Source: Phymorhynchus buccinoides
Taxonomy: Eukaryota > Mollusca > Gastropoda > Neogastropoda > Raphitomidae
Length of the DNA stretch: 64,000 nucleotides
Direction of reading: 5' to 3'
NCBI GenBank assembly: GCA_017654935.2
Contig: CM065698.1
Span: 50,701,932-50,765,931 of the forward strand
Shown: in pieces, positions 1 through 11,492 of the stretch
Numbering within the stretch: position 1 is the first letter of the stretch
Layout of the letters: the number at the start of each line of letters is the position of its first letter
Notes under the pieces: generated by a model
What the model was told of the DNA's origin: nothing
Database searches by the model: none
What the model saw: the letters and a program-made list of their open reading frames with translations, nothing else
Translations under genes and position numbers: made by a program

Positions 1-343
1 TATCCTGAAGACTCTTAGTAATGAATAAGGGAAGAGACTGAGTAAAACTGCCTGGATGACTGAGGTGCCCGTTAAGTGCAGTTCACCTGTATTTCAGTTT
101 TTCATTGTAAAATCAGAAACCGTTTTGTCATACCCTAGTTTAACACCCCCCTTTCCCATCCTCTATATTGCCCTTTCATTCCCCACACCCGCTCTTTCTT
201 TAACTCGTTTTTCGCCATCAGCCAACTGTCCGCCCACCCCTGTATTTCTTGAAATAAAATAGTTATGGTGGTGGTGGTATACTACTTGTTGTCCTCATTC
301 TGATGCGTTTTCTGCACTCCTAATTCATTCCATGAAGTCATGC
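1..343. other. Intergenic, no gene seen
   Basis: No reading frame here looks coding. A plus-strand AATAAA at 253-258 could be the polyadenylation signal of a gene ending left of the window, but nothing else supports that. Confidence 0.3.
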
Positions 344-456
344 TTGAAAGACCCACCACACCGATGTGGATTGTCCCTCTCTTGCTCAGAAGATTTCTTA
401 CCAGGGAGAGAAGGAAAACACGCTGATTTTCACACACTGGCGTGGTGGGTTTTGAA
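344..456. mobile_element. Degenerate TTAA-type MITE
   Basis: The ends read (TTGA)AAGACCCACCA and TGGTGGGTTTTGAA, decayed versions of the terminal inverted repeats of the cleaner copy at 1240-1426. Both share an interior with a CTTACCAG motif and a GGAAAACACG motif. It is probably a non-autonomous piggyBac-like element, judged only from the TTAA ends. Confidence 0.6.
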
Positions 457-949
457 ACCTTTTCTGGCATCTCCCCCCTACCATTCCCATTATCTGTTTG
501 CTGTTTTAACCCAGCCCCCGTCTCTCTCTTTTTCATTCTTTCAATAATGTATTTTGTGGTGAGACTGGCCTTTTTTAAATGCCATCTTTTTCTTTTTGTT
601 TGTCAGGATATTAAACAGACATTACATACATAAATCTGACTTCTGCCATCTCAACATCACTCCCCAGTGATTCCTGTCTTTTCCCTCATTCATTCTCTCC
701 TTCCACACACATCATCCCCCCCCCCCCCACCCACCCCACTCCCCCCCCCCCCCTCAATGAATACATTTTTAAATAGTAATTTGTTTCTTTGTTTCTTATC
801 CTCATTCTGTTGGTATTTGTGATCCTTTTCGTTTTGCGAGCATTTTGAAACTTTGTTTCTTTTTTCAAACACAAATGACAATGATGAAGCTGCTTCATCA
901 CCTTTCCTTTTTCTGTTTGTGTTTCTGGGCCTTTTTCGCTTCCTGTTTT
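457..949. other. Intergenic, C-rich low complexity
   Basis: The stretch holds long C runs around 716-753 and T-rich sequence. No gene is visible; the ORFs across it are low-complexity shadows. Confidence 0.5.
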
Positions 950-1239
950 TCCCCCCTTCTTTCAATAGGAATGTCGACGGTTTAGCTGCATTCTTTCTTT
1001 CCTTCTTTCTGTTCGTGTTTATTGGCCTTGTTCACTCCATGTTTTCCCCTTCTTTCAATAGGAATGTCGACGGTTTAGCTGCATCCTTTCTTTCCTTCTT
1101 TCTGTTCGTGTTTATTGGCCTTGTTCACTCCATGTTTTCCCCTTCTTTCAATAGGAATGTCGACGGTTTAGCTGCATCCTTTCTTTCCTTCTTTCTGTTC
1201 GTGTTTATTGGCCTTGTTCACTGCATGTTTTCCCCTTCG
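950..1239. repeat. 93-bp tandem repeat, three copies
   Basis: The motif GTCGACGGTTTAGCTGCA recurs at 973, 1066 and 1159, a fixed 93-bp period, followed by a CTTTC-rich tract and GTTCACTCCATG. The unit contains GGTTTAGCTGC plus a T-rich tract, resembling the sequence just beyond the ODAD1 stop codon (about 1493-1520). It may therefore have been seeded from the gene's own 3' end. It ends at the left TTAA of the next MITE. Confidence 0.8.
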
Positions 1240-1426
1240 TTAAAGACCCACCACGCCCATGTGTGAAAATCTGAATCAGCATTTTAACGTGTTTTCCCTC
1301 TCGCTGGTAAGAAGTCTTAAAGACCCCTCACGTCACGTGTCACATTCCATCCAGATTTCTTACCAGCTATAAGAAGGAAAACACGTGAAAACCGTGATTT
1401 TGACACATGACATGGTGGGTCTTTAA
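1240..1426. mobile_element. TTAA-flanked MITE (piggyBac-like)
   Basis: TTAA at 1240-1243 is followed by AGACCCACCACG; the right end reads CATGGTGGGTCT then TTAA at 1423-1426. The inverted ends and duplicated TTAA target are typical of piggyBac-derived MITEs. There is no coding capacity. Related pieces lie at 344-456 and 10187-10268. Confidence 0.8.
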
Positions 1427-1510
1427 GAAATATTCCGAGCAAGAGAGGGAAAATACACATCGTCGTAGTGGGTCTTTAGGTAAAAAATGTCAATGATGGT
1501 TTAGCTGCCC

Positions 1511-1516
1511 TTTATT
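1511..1516 (-). promoter_or_regulatory. Polyadenylation signal overlapping the ODAD1 stop codon
   Basis: Read on the minus strand, the last codon and stop are AAA TAA followed by A, so AATAAA overlaps the termination codon. No comparably placed second AATAAA was noted in the next few hundred bases downstream. If used, the 3'UTR would be only about 10-30 nt long. Confidence 0.4.
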
Positions 1517-1701
1517 TCTTGCCGTCCTTCTTTTTCTGCGCCTTTTCACGGGCGTTGGAGAGGTCATACTTGAAGCCTTCCTTGCGGGCCGCCGACTCCC
1601 TCTTCTGCACCGTCTTCATGACCTTGGCCTGCAGCTCGTTGCGCGTGAAAGGTCGCATCTCGTCCTCGCTGGCCTCGCTGCCGTCGCTCTCGTATTCGTC
1701 T
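1512..1701 (-). CDS. ODAD1: ODAD1 last exon
   Basis: The acceptor CCCTTCAG precedes A-GAC-GAA. It encodes residues 495-557: an acidic stretch (SDGSEASEDE), then MRPFTRNEL matching the vertebrate 'MSREEL' block, and a basic tail ending KKKDGKK and TAA. Confidence 0.92.
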
Positions 1702-3126
1702 CTGAAGGGCACAGGGGGGGAAAGAAAGGCAGAATGAAACAAATTAACAAGTAAGGAAAGGTAACAAACGTTCGCAACTTTTGTGGCCAATTTTCAACTA
1801 CCGTATTGTTCGTCCTATAAGGCAATACTTTTCCCCCAGAGTTAAACCCCTGCGCCTTATATTATGACTACTAAAATAGTAAGAAAATATAGGAACAAAA
1901 TTTAATTTTTGTGTGTAAATTTTGGGGTTGCGTCTTGTAACCAGGTGCACGTTACAGCCCAAAAAGTATGGTATATGTTTCAGTTTTGGCCAGCCCATTG
2001 ATATGCTGCAAAACGCATTGCAAGATGAAACAAATTGACAGGCTTGTAGAATAACTATCTCCTGGAAAATTTCCCATCTCTTTTTAAGTTTTGAGAAAAA
2101 TGAGAAAATACCCTACCATGCTAAGATTTAACATTACATCAGCACAAACTTGGATAGTGACTTGTAAATGGGTCTTCTCTGGTATTGCAGTACCTCCAGA
2201 ATCAACCCACTATCTGTACATTTTCAAACATCCCATATGTATCTGTATCAGGTTGGAGGACGTTAAACTCATTTTCTTCTAGATGGTCAAAGTCAAAATG
2301 TTATTTAAAGATGGACATTAAGGTAAGCTTTTGACTAAAGGCGAAGATTCATTTGGGGATTCTTTACCATCCTTTATTGCAAAACTGCAATAAAAAAAAA
2401 ATTGGGAACAAATAAATCAACTGATCTATTTTTCAACAATTATAAATGAGAAAGGACAGTATGTATGCCAGTCTGTCATTTAATAATATTAATAATAATA
2501 ATAATGGACATTTATAAGTACTCTACTCCCTTTGAAAAATCATGTTCGACCATGACTGCCAGATAGCAGAGGGGGCAGCCACTATTCCAGAGGGTCGGGC
2601 TAAAATGTGTTTAAAGTGGAGACGCCTTGCCAGGGTGAATCCCCACTCTCTCGGCCAAAGGGATTTAAGGACAACTGGCGTTGGGGAAGGTCCCCAAAGA
2701 CCAACCAATCCCTTTGGCTGCAGCACTAATGACAGAACAAATGCACCCCCCCCCCCCCTATCCCCCCTAGTGTGAGAAGAGGACAACGGTGGGAACTAAT
2801 TTTCAGATTGTAAAAAGATAAAACATTTTAGTTAGTTAATGAGTAATACAGTGGGTGCTACACTTACCCTACAGTGGGGGCGAACACTGGGATCTGTTGC
2901 TGTGGGGGTGACGGCCCTTCACCCAACAAACCGGGGGCCTTGGGGTCGTACTTGTCTGCGTCCTGAAACCAATGGGTTGATATGAGTTGGTGTGTGTGTG
3001 TGTGTGCGAGCAAAGTGTAGCAAATGTGTCAAGAGTTGTTGAATTGAGAATTTCAGCATGACACTTAAATGGGGCAAATAAATGAGTACTGTACAGTCAA
3101 ATGTTTCAGTAAAAGGTTGCTGTCAC

Positions 3127-3194
<68 letters not shown>

Positions 3195-3323
3195 CACACA
3201 CACACACACACATCGTTATATGTCTTTCTTACTCCCCTCCCTTCTCTTTCTCCATCAGCCCTCCTCTCTGTGTGTCTCTTTCTCCCTCTCTCTCCCCCTC
3301 GCTGAAACTTGTTTCCCCTTGTC

Positions 3324-3392
<69 letters not shown>

Positions 3393-6300
3393 CCTTAGAG
3401 TTAATGTAGGTCTGCACGGCAAGCAGCTCATTGGTTCGCTGCTCGATGATGCCCAGATACTGTAGCATGTTGCCCTCAGTAACCCCAGTGGCGGCCCCTA
3501 GCATGTCGTCAATGGCCGACCGGTCACAGTTGATCTTGTTGAACAGAGAGTCGATTCCTGACAAACAAAACAATGTTTTCCTTTCTCATTCTTTATGTAA
3601 AGAAAGAAAAGAAAAGAAAGTTCACATTTTGGTGGCTGGGGTGATTGTGTGTGCATGCAAAAGGCAGGTTTCATACTTAACTCAGTTGCATCACAGCCAT
3701 TACACCAAGCTGCAAACTTAGAGATCGCATCTGCATCTGCATCGTGATACGTCGGCAGAAACCAATTCTGGCATATATACCGATTTTGGGTCATTCAAAA
3801 ATCTAAATAAATCACTCCAGAAAAAACCCACAGGCATAAACGAAAAGAGAAATGAAAGAGGATTACAGGTTTTTACTTCAGGCATAGCAATAGGCACATA
3901 TAGCAGTTCAGACTTTCTTTATAGAAATACTTTATACAGAAATTGGTTTCCCTACTACAAACGCAAAGAAAGATGCATAAATGTGGTCTAGGGGAGCGAA
4001 ACGAGTTTAGAAATGACCAAACTATGGCGTGCACACAGATTTACTTCCCATGAATTGAATTCGTCAAGCTGACAACTTTGTATTTCTTAATGTAGCTTTG
4101 AGCTGGTCTAGTATCTTGGCCACTTCCATATAATTGGTTTCATATTCGTCAGCCTCACTTTGTGCCGAGTTCTGCTTGATTCTATCAAATTGCACTGCAT
4201 GTATTGTACAATACTATATCGTATTATACTGTATTATATTGTACCTGCTTTGAGCTGGTCTAGGAGTTTGCCAACTTCCTTGTACTTGGTTTCATATTCG
4301 TCAGTCACTTTTGACTATTCTGTCGCTCACACAGAGCTGAGTTCTGCTTTATTTTATTACATGTATATTGTACTGCACTGCACCGCATTGTACTGTATTG
4401 CATTGTATTACATTGTGGTACCTGCTTTCAGCTGGTCTAGGATCTTGGCCACTTCCTTGTACTTTGTTTCGTATTCGTCGGCCTCACTCTGCGCTGAGTT
4501 CTGCTTTATTCTATCGTATTGTACTGTACTGTATTGTATTATACTGTATTATACCGTACCTGCTTTGAGCTGGTCTAGGATCTTGGCCACCTCCTTGTAC
4601 TTTGTTTCGTATTCATCGGCCTCACTCTGCGCTGAGTTCTGCTTTATTCTATCGTATTGTACTGTACTGTATTGTATTATACTGTATTATACCGTACCTG
4701 CTTTGAGCTGGTCTAGGATCTTGGCCACCTCCTTGTACTTTGTTTCGTATTCGTCGGCCTCACTCTGCGCTGAGTTCTGCTTCTCCTCCAGCTGCTTGAG
4801 GATCACCTGCCGCTGCTCCTCCAGCGTGATGCCCTGCGCCTTGAACTGCTCAATCTCCATCTTGATCTGTTCACAAGTTGTTTTTGTCACGTCATTACCT
4901 CTTCTAGCGCCATTTATTCTTAGACGTTCTTGGTTGTCCGCTGCCTCTCCACTGACAAGAGGGGAGTAACTGTTTGTTTAAGTGTTTTAACGGAAACATC
5001 ACTTACATTAGCTCTAAGAATAGACAAACACACGGCAGGGTACTTGGCAGTGAATGTCTTTGCATTTGGTGGGAGTGTATTCTTCACGCATGGTGCTAGA
5101 AGAGTTGATATTAGGCATGGTCATTTTCAGAGAATTCTCTAAATTCAAAGAGAAGTGAATGTAGCAAAACAAATGTCAGAAGGCATTTTAAGCTTGATGA
5201 AACGCTCTCTAGCTTCTTCATTTTTAAGGATTTGAATGTCTGTATGATTTGTTTATCTTCCAGAGATAGCCAGAAAGAGTTGTCTAGTTTACCCCTTCAC
5301 CACAGTAAGGGACAACATTTGAACACCAAAAATATTTTCAAAGGAAAACGCTTCCCTCCATTACCATGCATGGATATAACACCCCCCACCCCCACCCCTC
5401 CCCAAACACTCACCCCATGAATTTCATCGTTGAGTTTCTCAATCTCGTTGTTCTGCTCATTAACATAATTGAAGAGTGCAAAGTTCGTGTCCTCCACGGT
5501 GATGAAGCGATTCACCAGAAGGTCAAGGTCATCCTCGCCGGTCAGCTCCTTGATCTTGTGGAAGGCCGCTTCATACGTCTCCACCGAGTCCTCCTGGCTC
5601 TCCTTCTTCTTCTCAGCTTCCTGGGCCTCTGTTGATAGTGTCAGCAATGTCGCTGTCGTCTTTATCATTGTCACCATTATCATTATCATCGTTTCTTCAT
5701 CATTGTTGTCGTCATCATCATTGTTATCATCATTATGATCATCATTGTCAGTGGTGTTGTCATTAGTAATCATCATCACCAACATCATCTTCATCACAAC
5801 CATTACAGTCATTGACATCTTCATTCTTGCCGTTACTGCAATTTTATTAAATCCATTCCTATAATTATTATTATGTCCTTTACAAAAAGTAATCATTGAC
5901 TTCTTCCCAAGCGGCTTCACGTCTTCAGACAGAAGGCCCAACATCGGCCACCAAGCGGCTTCCGATATAGCCCGCTCTTGGGCTGCTTGCTAACCGATTT
6001 GCAAAACCGACTGGGTCGCCTCTGTTAGCCGCGCTCTGTCCGCTTGCTTTGACTGGTATCCAGCCACAGTCGGGCCGCCCCGCCTGTGCTGTGTGGGTCA
6101 GCATTTTGTAAATAGTCCTAAAGATACAATCCTAACATATCTTAAAACACTGTCTTGTTGTTTTAAATCAGAATTGTCAGCAAGACTTCCCTGACATGCT
6201 GTCAACATGTCTTACAGCAAAACATTGCTTTTTGTCAACATTTCCAGCAAGATTTCCTTGACATGCTGTCAACATTTCCCATACCAATAATTATTTGTAG

Positions 6301-9300
6301 CAATGTTTCCCAAATGAATACTTCAAAATCAATCAACATTTCCAGCAAGATTTCCCCGACACACTATCATTTCCCCTACCAATAATTATTTGCAACGTTT
6401 CCCTGTCACTATGTCAAAATCAGTCCCCATTTTTATCCACCTTTCCTCTGCCCTGACCTTTCTTCTGCCTCCATGCCACCAGCTGTGGGTCCTCCTGCCG
6501 CTCCTGGCCCTTGATGCCCATGAACTCCTTCAGCTTGCGGTCATGGTCGATGATCCTCACCAGCTCCTTCATCTCCGTGTTGTGCTGCTGCATGTCCTTG
6601 TCCGCCTTCTCCTTCAGGATGATCATCTTGGCCTGGGCGTCGTCCCTGCACAAGGAGAACAGTGTTGTGTTGTGTTGTGTTGTGCTGTGTTGTGCAGTGT
6701 TGTGCTGTGCTGTGCTGTGTTGTGCTGCTGCATGTCCTTGTCCGCCTTCTCCTTCAGGATGATCATCTTGGCCTGGGCGTCGTCCCTGCACAAGGAGAAC
6801 AGTGTTGTGCTGTGTTGTGTTGTGTTGTGTTGTGCTGTGTTGTGTTGTGTTGTGTTGTGCTGTGCTGTGCTGTGCTGTGCTGTGCTGTGTTGTGCTGTGT
6901 TGTGCTGCTGCATGTCCTTGTCCGCCTTCTCCTTCAGGATGATCATCTTGGCCTGGGCGTCGTCCCTGCACAAGGAGAACAGTGTTGTGCTGTGTTGTGT
7001 TGTGTTGTGTGTGTGTTGTGCTGTGTTGTGCTGTTGTGTGCTGTGTTGTGCTGTGTTGTGCTGTGTTAAGTAGTGTAGTGTGTTGTGTTGTGTTGTGTTG
7101 TGCTGTGCAGTGTGTGCTGTGCTGTGCTGTGCTGTGTTGTGTTGTGTTGTGTTGTGCTGTGCAGTGTTGTGCTGTGCTGTGCTGTGTTGTGCAGTGTTGT
7201 GCTGTGTTAAGTAGTGTAGTGTAGTGTTGTGCTGTGTTGTGTTGTGCTGTGCAGTGTTGTGCTGTGCTGTGCTGTGTTAAGTAGTGTAGTGTTGTGCTGT
7301 GCAGTGTTGTGTGTGTGTTGTGCTGTGTTAAGTAGTGTAGTGTTGTGTTGTGCTGTGCAGTGTTGTGCTGTGCAGTGTTGTGCTGTGCTGTGCAGTGTTG
7401 TGCTGTGTTGTGTAGTGTAGTGTTGTGCTGTGCTGTGCTGTGCTGTGCTGTGCAGTGTTGTGCTGTGCTGTGTTGTGTTGTGCAGTGTTGTGCAGTGTTG
7501 TGCTGTGTTGTGCTGTGTTTGTGTTGTGTTGTGCTGTGTTGTGTAGTGTTGTGCTGTGTTGTGCAGTGTTGTGCTGTGCTGTGTTGTGTGCTGTGTTGTG
7601 CTGTGCTGTGTTGTGCAGTGCAGTGCAGTGCTGTGCTGTGTGTTGTGCAGTGCTGTGTTGTGCTGTGTTGTGCAGTGTTGTGCTGTGTTGTGCTGTGTTG
7701 TGCTGTGCTGTGCAGTGTTGTGCTGTGTTGTGTGTGCTGTGTGTTGTGCTGTGTTGTGTTGTGCTGTGTTGTGCAGTGCTGTGCTGTGTTGTGCTGTGCT
7801 GTGTTGTGCTGTGCTGTGCTGTGCTGTGCTGTGCTGTGCTGTGTTGTGCTGTGTTGTGCTGTGTTGTGCTGTGTTGTGCTGTGTTGTGCTGTGCTGTGCT
7901 GTGCTGTGTTGTGCTGTGTTGTGCTGTGTTGTGCTGTGTTGTGCTGTGCTGTGCTGTGCTGTGTTGTGCTGTGCTGTGCTGTGCTGTGCTGTGCTGTGCT
8001 GTGCTGTGCTGTGTTGTGCTGTGCTGTGCTGTGTTGTGCTGTGCTGTGTTGTGTTGTGCTGTGCTGTGCTGTGTTGTGCAGTGTTGTGCTGTGCTGTGCT
8101 GTGTTGTGCTGTGTGTGCAGTGCTGTGCTGTGTTGTGCTGTGCTGTGCTGTGCAGTGCTGTGCTGTGTTGTGCAGTGTTGCATAGTGTAGTGTTGTGTTG
8201 TGCTGTGTTGTGCAGTGCTGTGCTGTGTTGTGCTGTGTTGTGTTGTGCTGTGTTGTGCAGTGCTGTGCAGTGTTGTGTTGTGTTGTGTTGTGCTGTGCTG
8301 TGCTGTGCTGTGCTGTGCTGTGCTGTGCTGTGCTGTGCTGTGCTGTGCTGTGCTGTGCTGTGCTGTGCTGCTGCATGTCCTTGTCCGCCTTCTCCTTCAG
8401 GATGATCATCTTGGAATGAGTGTCTTACCTTTTAAGAAAAAGGCTTCACTATATTATATCAATTGTTTAGTGTCTCAGTGTATCATTTTTGTCCACAAGT
8501 TTCTTTCTACGCTATTTCGCCTCTCCGTGCAAATATCTTACGAACCTCAGCACATAATCACTACTAATGTTGCTAAGTGGTACATTAGCTGATTTCAAGC
8601 TGATGATTCCCACTGACTATTGAGGCAGAAGATTTGTTGCCATACTCAGCAAAAGCCTTGTTAGATGATTTTCAACAAACAAACAAAAACGGAACATAGA
8701 GAAGCAAACAAATAAAAACAACAAAGTACCTGGCGTCGTAGGCAGAGGTGGATTTCTCGATGACGTCTCCCATCTCACGCCGCAGGCTGCGCAGTTCTTT
8801 CTCCAGTTTCTTGTAAAGGTTTTCGAAGCGTTTGTGTTCATTGCGCAGGCTCTCTATCTCGTCACGCAGCTTGGAGTTCAAGCACAGGCAGTCGTTGAAA
8901 CGCTTCTTGGCCTGCCCATGTCATCATAGAATTACACACAAATACTTGCATGTAAATGCGCACAAACGGACAAGCACACAAACACAGGATAGACACAGGA
9001 AAGGTGGATAGACGTTAAATTAAAGAATGAACACATACAAATATGTCTTTAAAACTGAAACACTTTCTAGGTTTATTTAATCTTTGTTTTAACTGCAGAA
9101 ATGCTGATGAAGAAAGGGACTCTTTCACTCTTCTAGCCCCATGTATTATTTCACATTCGTGGTTGTCCGTTGCATTTCAACTGACAAGAGGTGGGTAACT
9201 ATTCTTTTTAAACGTGCATGCGTTACTTTAATGAAAAAACCAATCACTGACATAAGCTCTGAAAACAGACAGACACCCAGTAGACCACATGGCAGCGACT

Positions 9301-11356
9301 GTCTCTGCGCTTAGTGGGAGTGACGTGTGATGTACTGGGAGAATACATTCACCCTTGCTGCTGGAAGAGCTAAAGAAATGTGACCCAGCACCACGAAAAG
9401 GACATTAAGTTGCTGGGCTAGCTTCTCAAAAATCCCATTAATCAATTTTGAGTTATGGGTATGTTCATTTTCTCTAGCATCTCATCTTTCATATTTATAA
9501 AGGACAATCTTCGTTATAGTCTCTAAATACTCAATAAAGTGCTTTGAAATGAGTAGGTTGATGCTTTTTTTGCAGCTAGGCTAAACTTTAGACAATGATT
9601 TCTCAAAACAGCCGACAGTCACTGTACCAACTTTAAGTGCTCATAACTCTAAAACGGAAAAAAAGTTACAAGAATGGTTCTGGTATCATTTGAAAGAGAA
9701 TTGTCTGAAGTGTGTATCTGTAACATTTTCTGAGATTGTTCATTTTTACACTTAATGTCCCTTTCATGGTGCTGGGTCACATATAGATACTGTCTCCATG
9801 TTTTCTCTGGCCGTGAAGGGGTTAAGTGCTCATGGTGCTGGGTCACATATAGATACTTTCTCCATGTTTTCTCTGGCCGTGAAGGGGTTAAGTGCTCATG
9901 CAAAGAGAGGTTCGCCTGGTCCAGCCTGTTTTCCAGGACAGTCTGGACTGTCTGCTTGGCATGCTGCGATGACGTGCGCTCATCCCCCACCCCCATCCAC
10001 CCCCAATGTTCTTATGCAACTAAGCTTAAAGACACACTGACGCACCACAATTAAGTCCCTTGTTGTTTTCTGGGTAGCTGTGACCCACATACAAATGTCC
10101 CCAACTTCAAATTGAGGCTGCTCTTTAAAATGATGTTTCGGTTTTGAATTGGGGACATTTGTATGGGAGTCAGACCTGGTGAAAACAAGATTTATTTCCA
10201 GCTATAAGAGGGAAAACATGTGAAACCCGTGATTTTGACACGTGATCTGCATCTGGTGGGTATTTAAAGAGGGTCCACTTACCTGGTCCAGCCTGTTCTC
10301 CAGGACGCGGACTGTCTTGACTGTCTGGGTGGTGTGCTGAGATGATATGTGCACGGCCCCACCCCCATCCCACCATCCACTTACCTGGTCCAGTCTGTTC
10401 TCCAGGACGCGGACTGTCTTGACTGTCTGGGTGGTGTGCTGAGATGATATGTGCACGCCCCCACCCCCATCCCACCATCCACTTACCTGGTCCAGTCTGT
10501 TCTCCAGGACGCGGACTGTCTTGACTGTCTGGGTGGTGTGCTGTGATGACATGTGCACGCCCCCCATGTTCTTGTGCTGCTCCTTGATCTTTGCCTCCCA
10601 CTCACGGATTTTCTCATCAAGCTCTTGCTGCTCCTGCTTCGCCTCGTCTATGTCTTTCTCATGCTCGTCTGTAACACAGTGGTGTAATGTAGTATAGTAC
10701 GGTACACAGTAGACTATAATATGATATGTCTCACACTCTACTTTCTTTTCATCCACGCTCTTGCTGCTCCTGCTTCGACTCATCTACATGTATGTCTTTC
10801 TCATGTTCATCTGTAATGCACAGTAGTATATCAGCAAGATATTCTTTAGGAAATAAGAGATGATTAAAGGCTCAATGGCCAATCATCAGCAATACATCAC
10901 AAATACAGTTATTTTGAGTCTGAGTGACAGAGAAATGAAAAGTAGAACCAATATGAACTATCAGGCAGAAAAACAAAACAAAAACAACCCAATCACCACA
11001 AGACGACATGTGGAGCACAGATCGACACAGTAGACGAAATGTTGCCAAGGTTACTGACCTTTGGCCTCCAGCAGGGTCACCAGGGTGTCGGTGTGCTCCT
11101 CGTCTCTTATCTGATTGGTTCTGGACTCGGCCAATCGCAGCTCTTTTAACAACTCCTGCTTCTCTTTCTCCAGCATGGACATTTCCGCCCTGTCAGAAAG
11201 AGAGGGACATTCTGCAGGCTGAGCACACACACACAGAGAAACTTCGCATCTATAGCGAGAAAATAAGAACATAATTACATGTGTCGGTAAGTTTACGTCT
11301 TTGAAAAAATTGAAAGAAAAAAAAACCAAATTCAAAAAGGGAGAAAAAAAAAAGAG

Positions 11357-11426
<70 letters not shown>

Positions 11427-11459
11427 GAGGGGCAAACAGACAGACGGAGAGAGACTCAC

Positions 11460-11492
<33 letters not shown>

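Noticed and set aside
3065..3465. Arg-Glu and Ser-Leu repeat ORFs
   Set aside because: Translations of (CT)n/(GA)n microsatellites; only 3394-3557 on the minus strand is coding.
6420..8409. Long ORFs on both strands (QHSTA repeats and CCAVL repeats)
   Set aside because: A 5-bp repeat without stop words is open in several frames. Only the part overlapping exon 6 (6458-6645) is real coding sequence.
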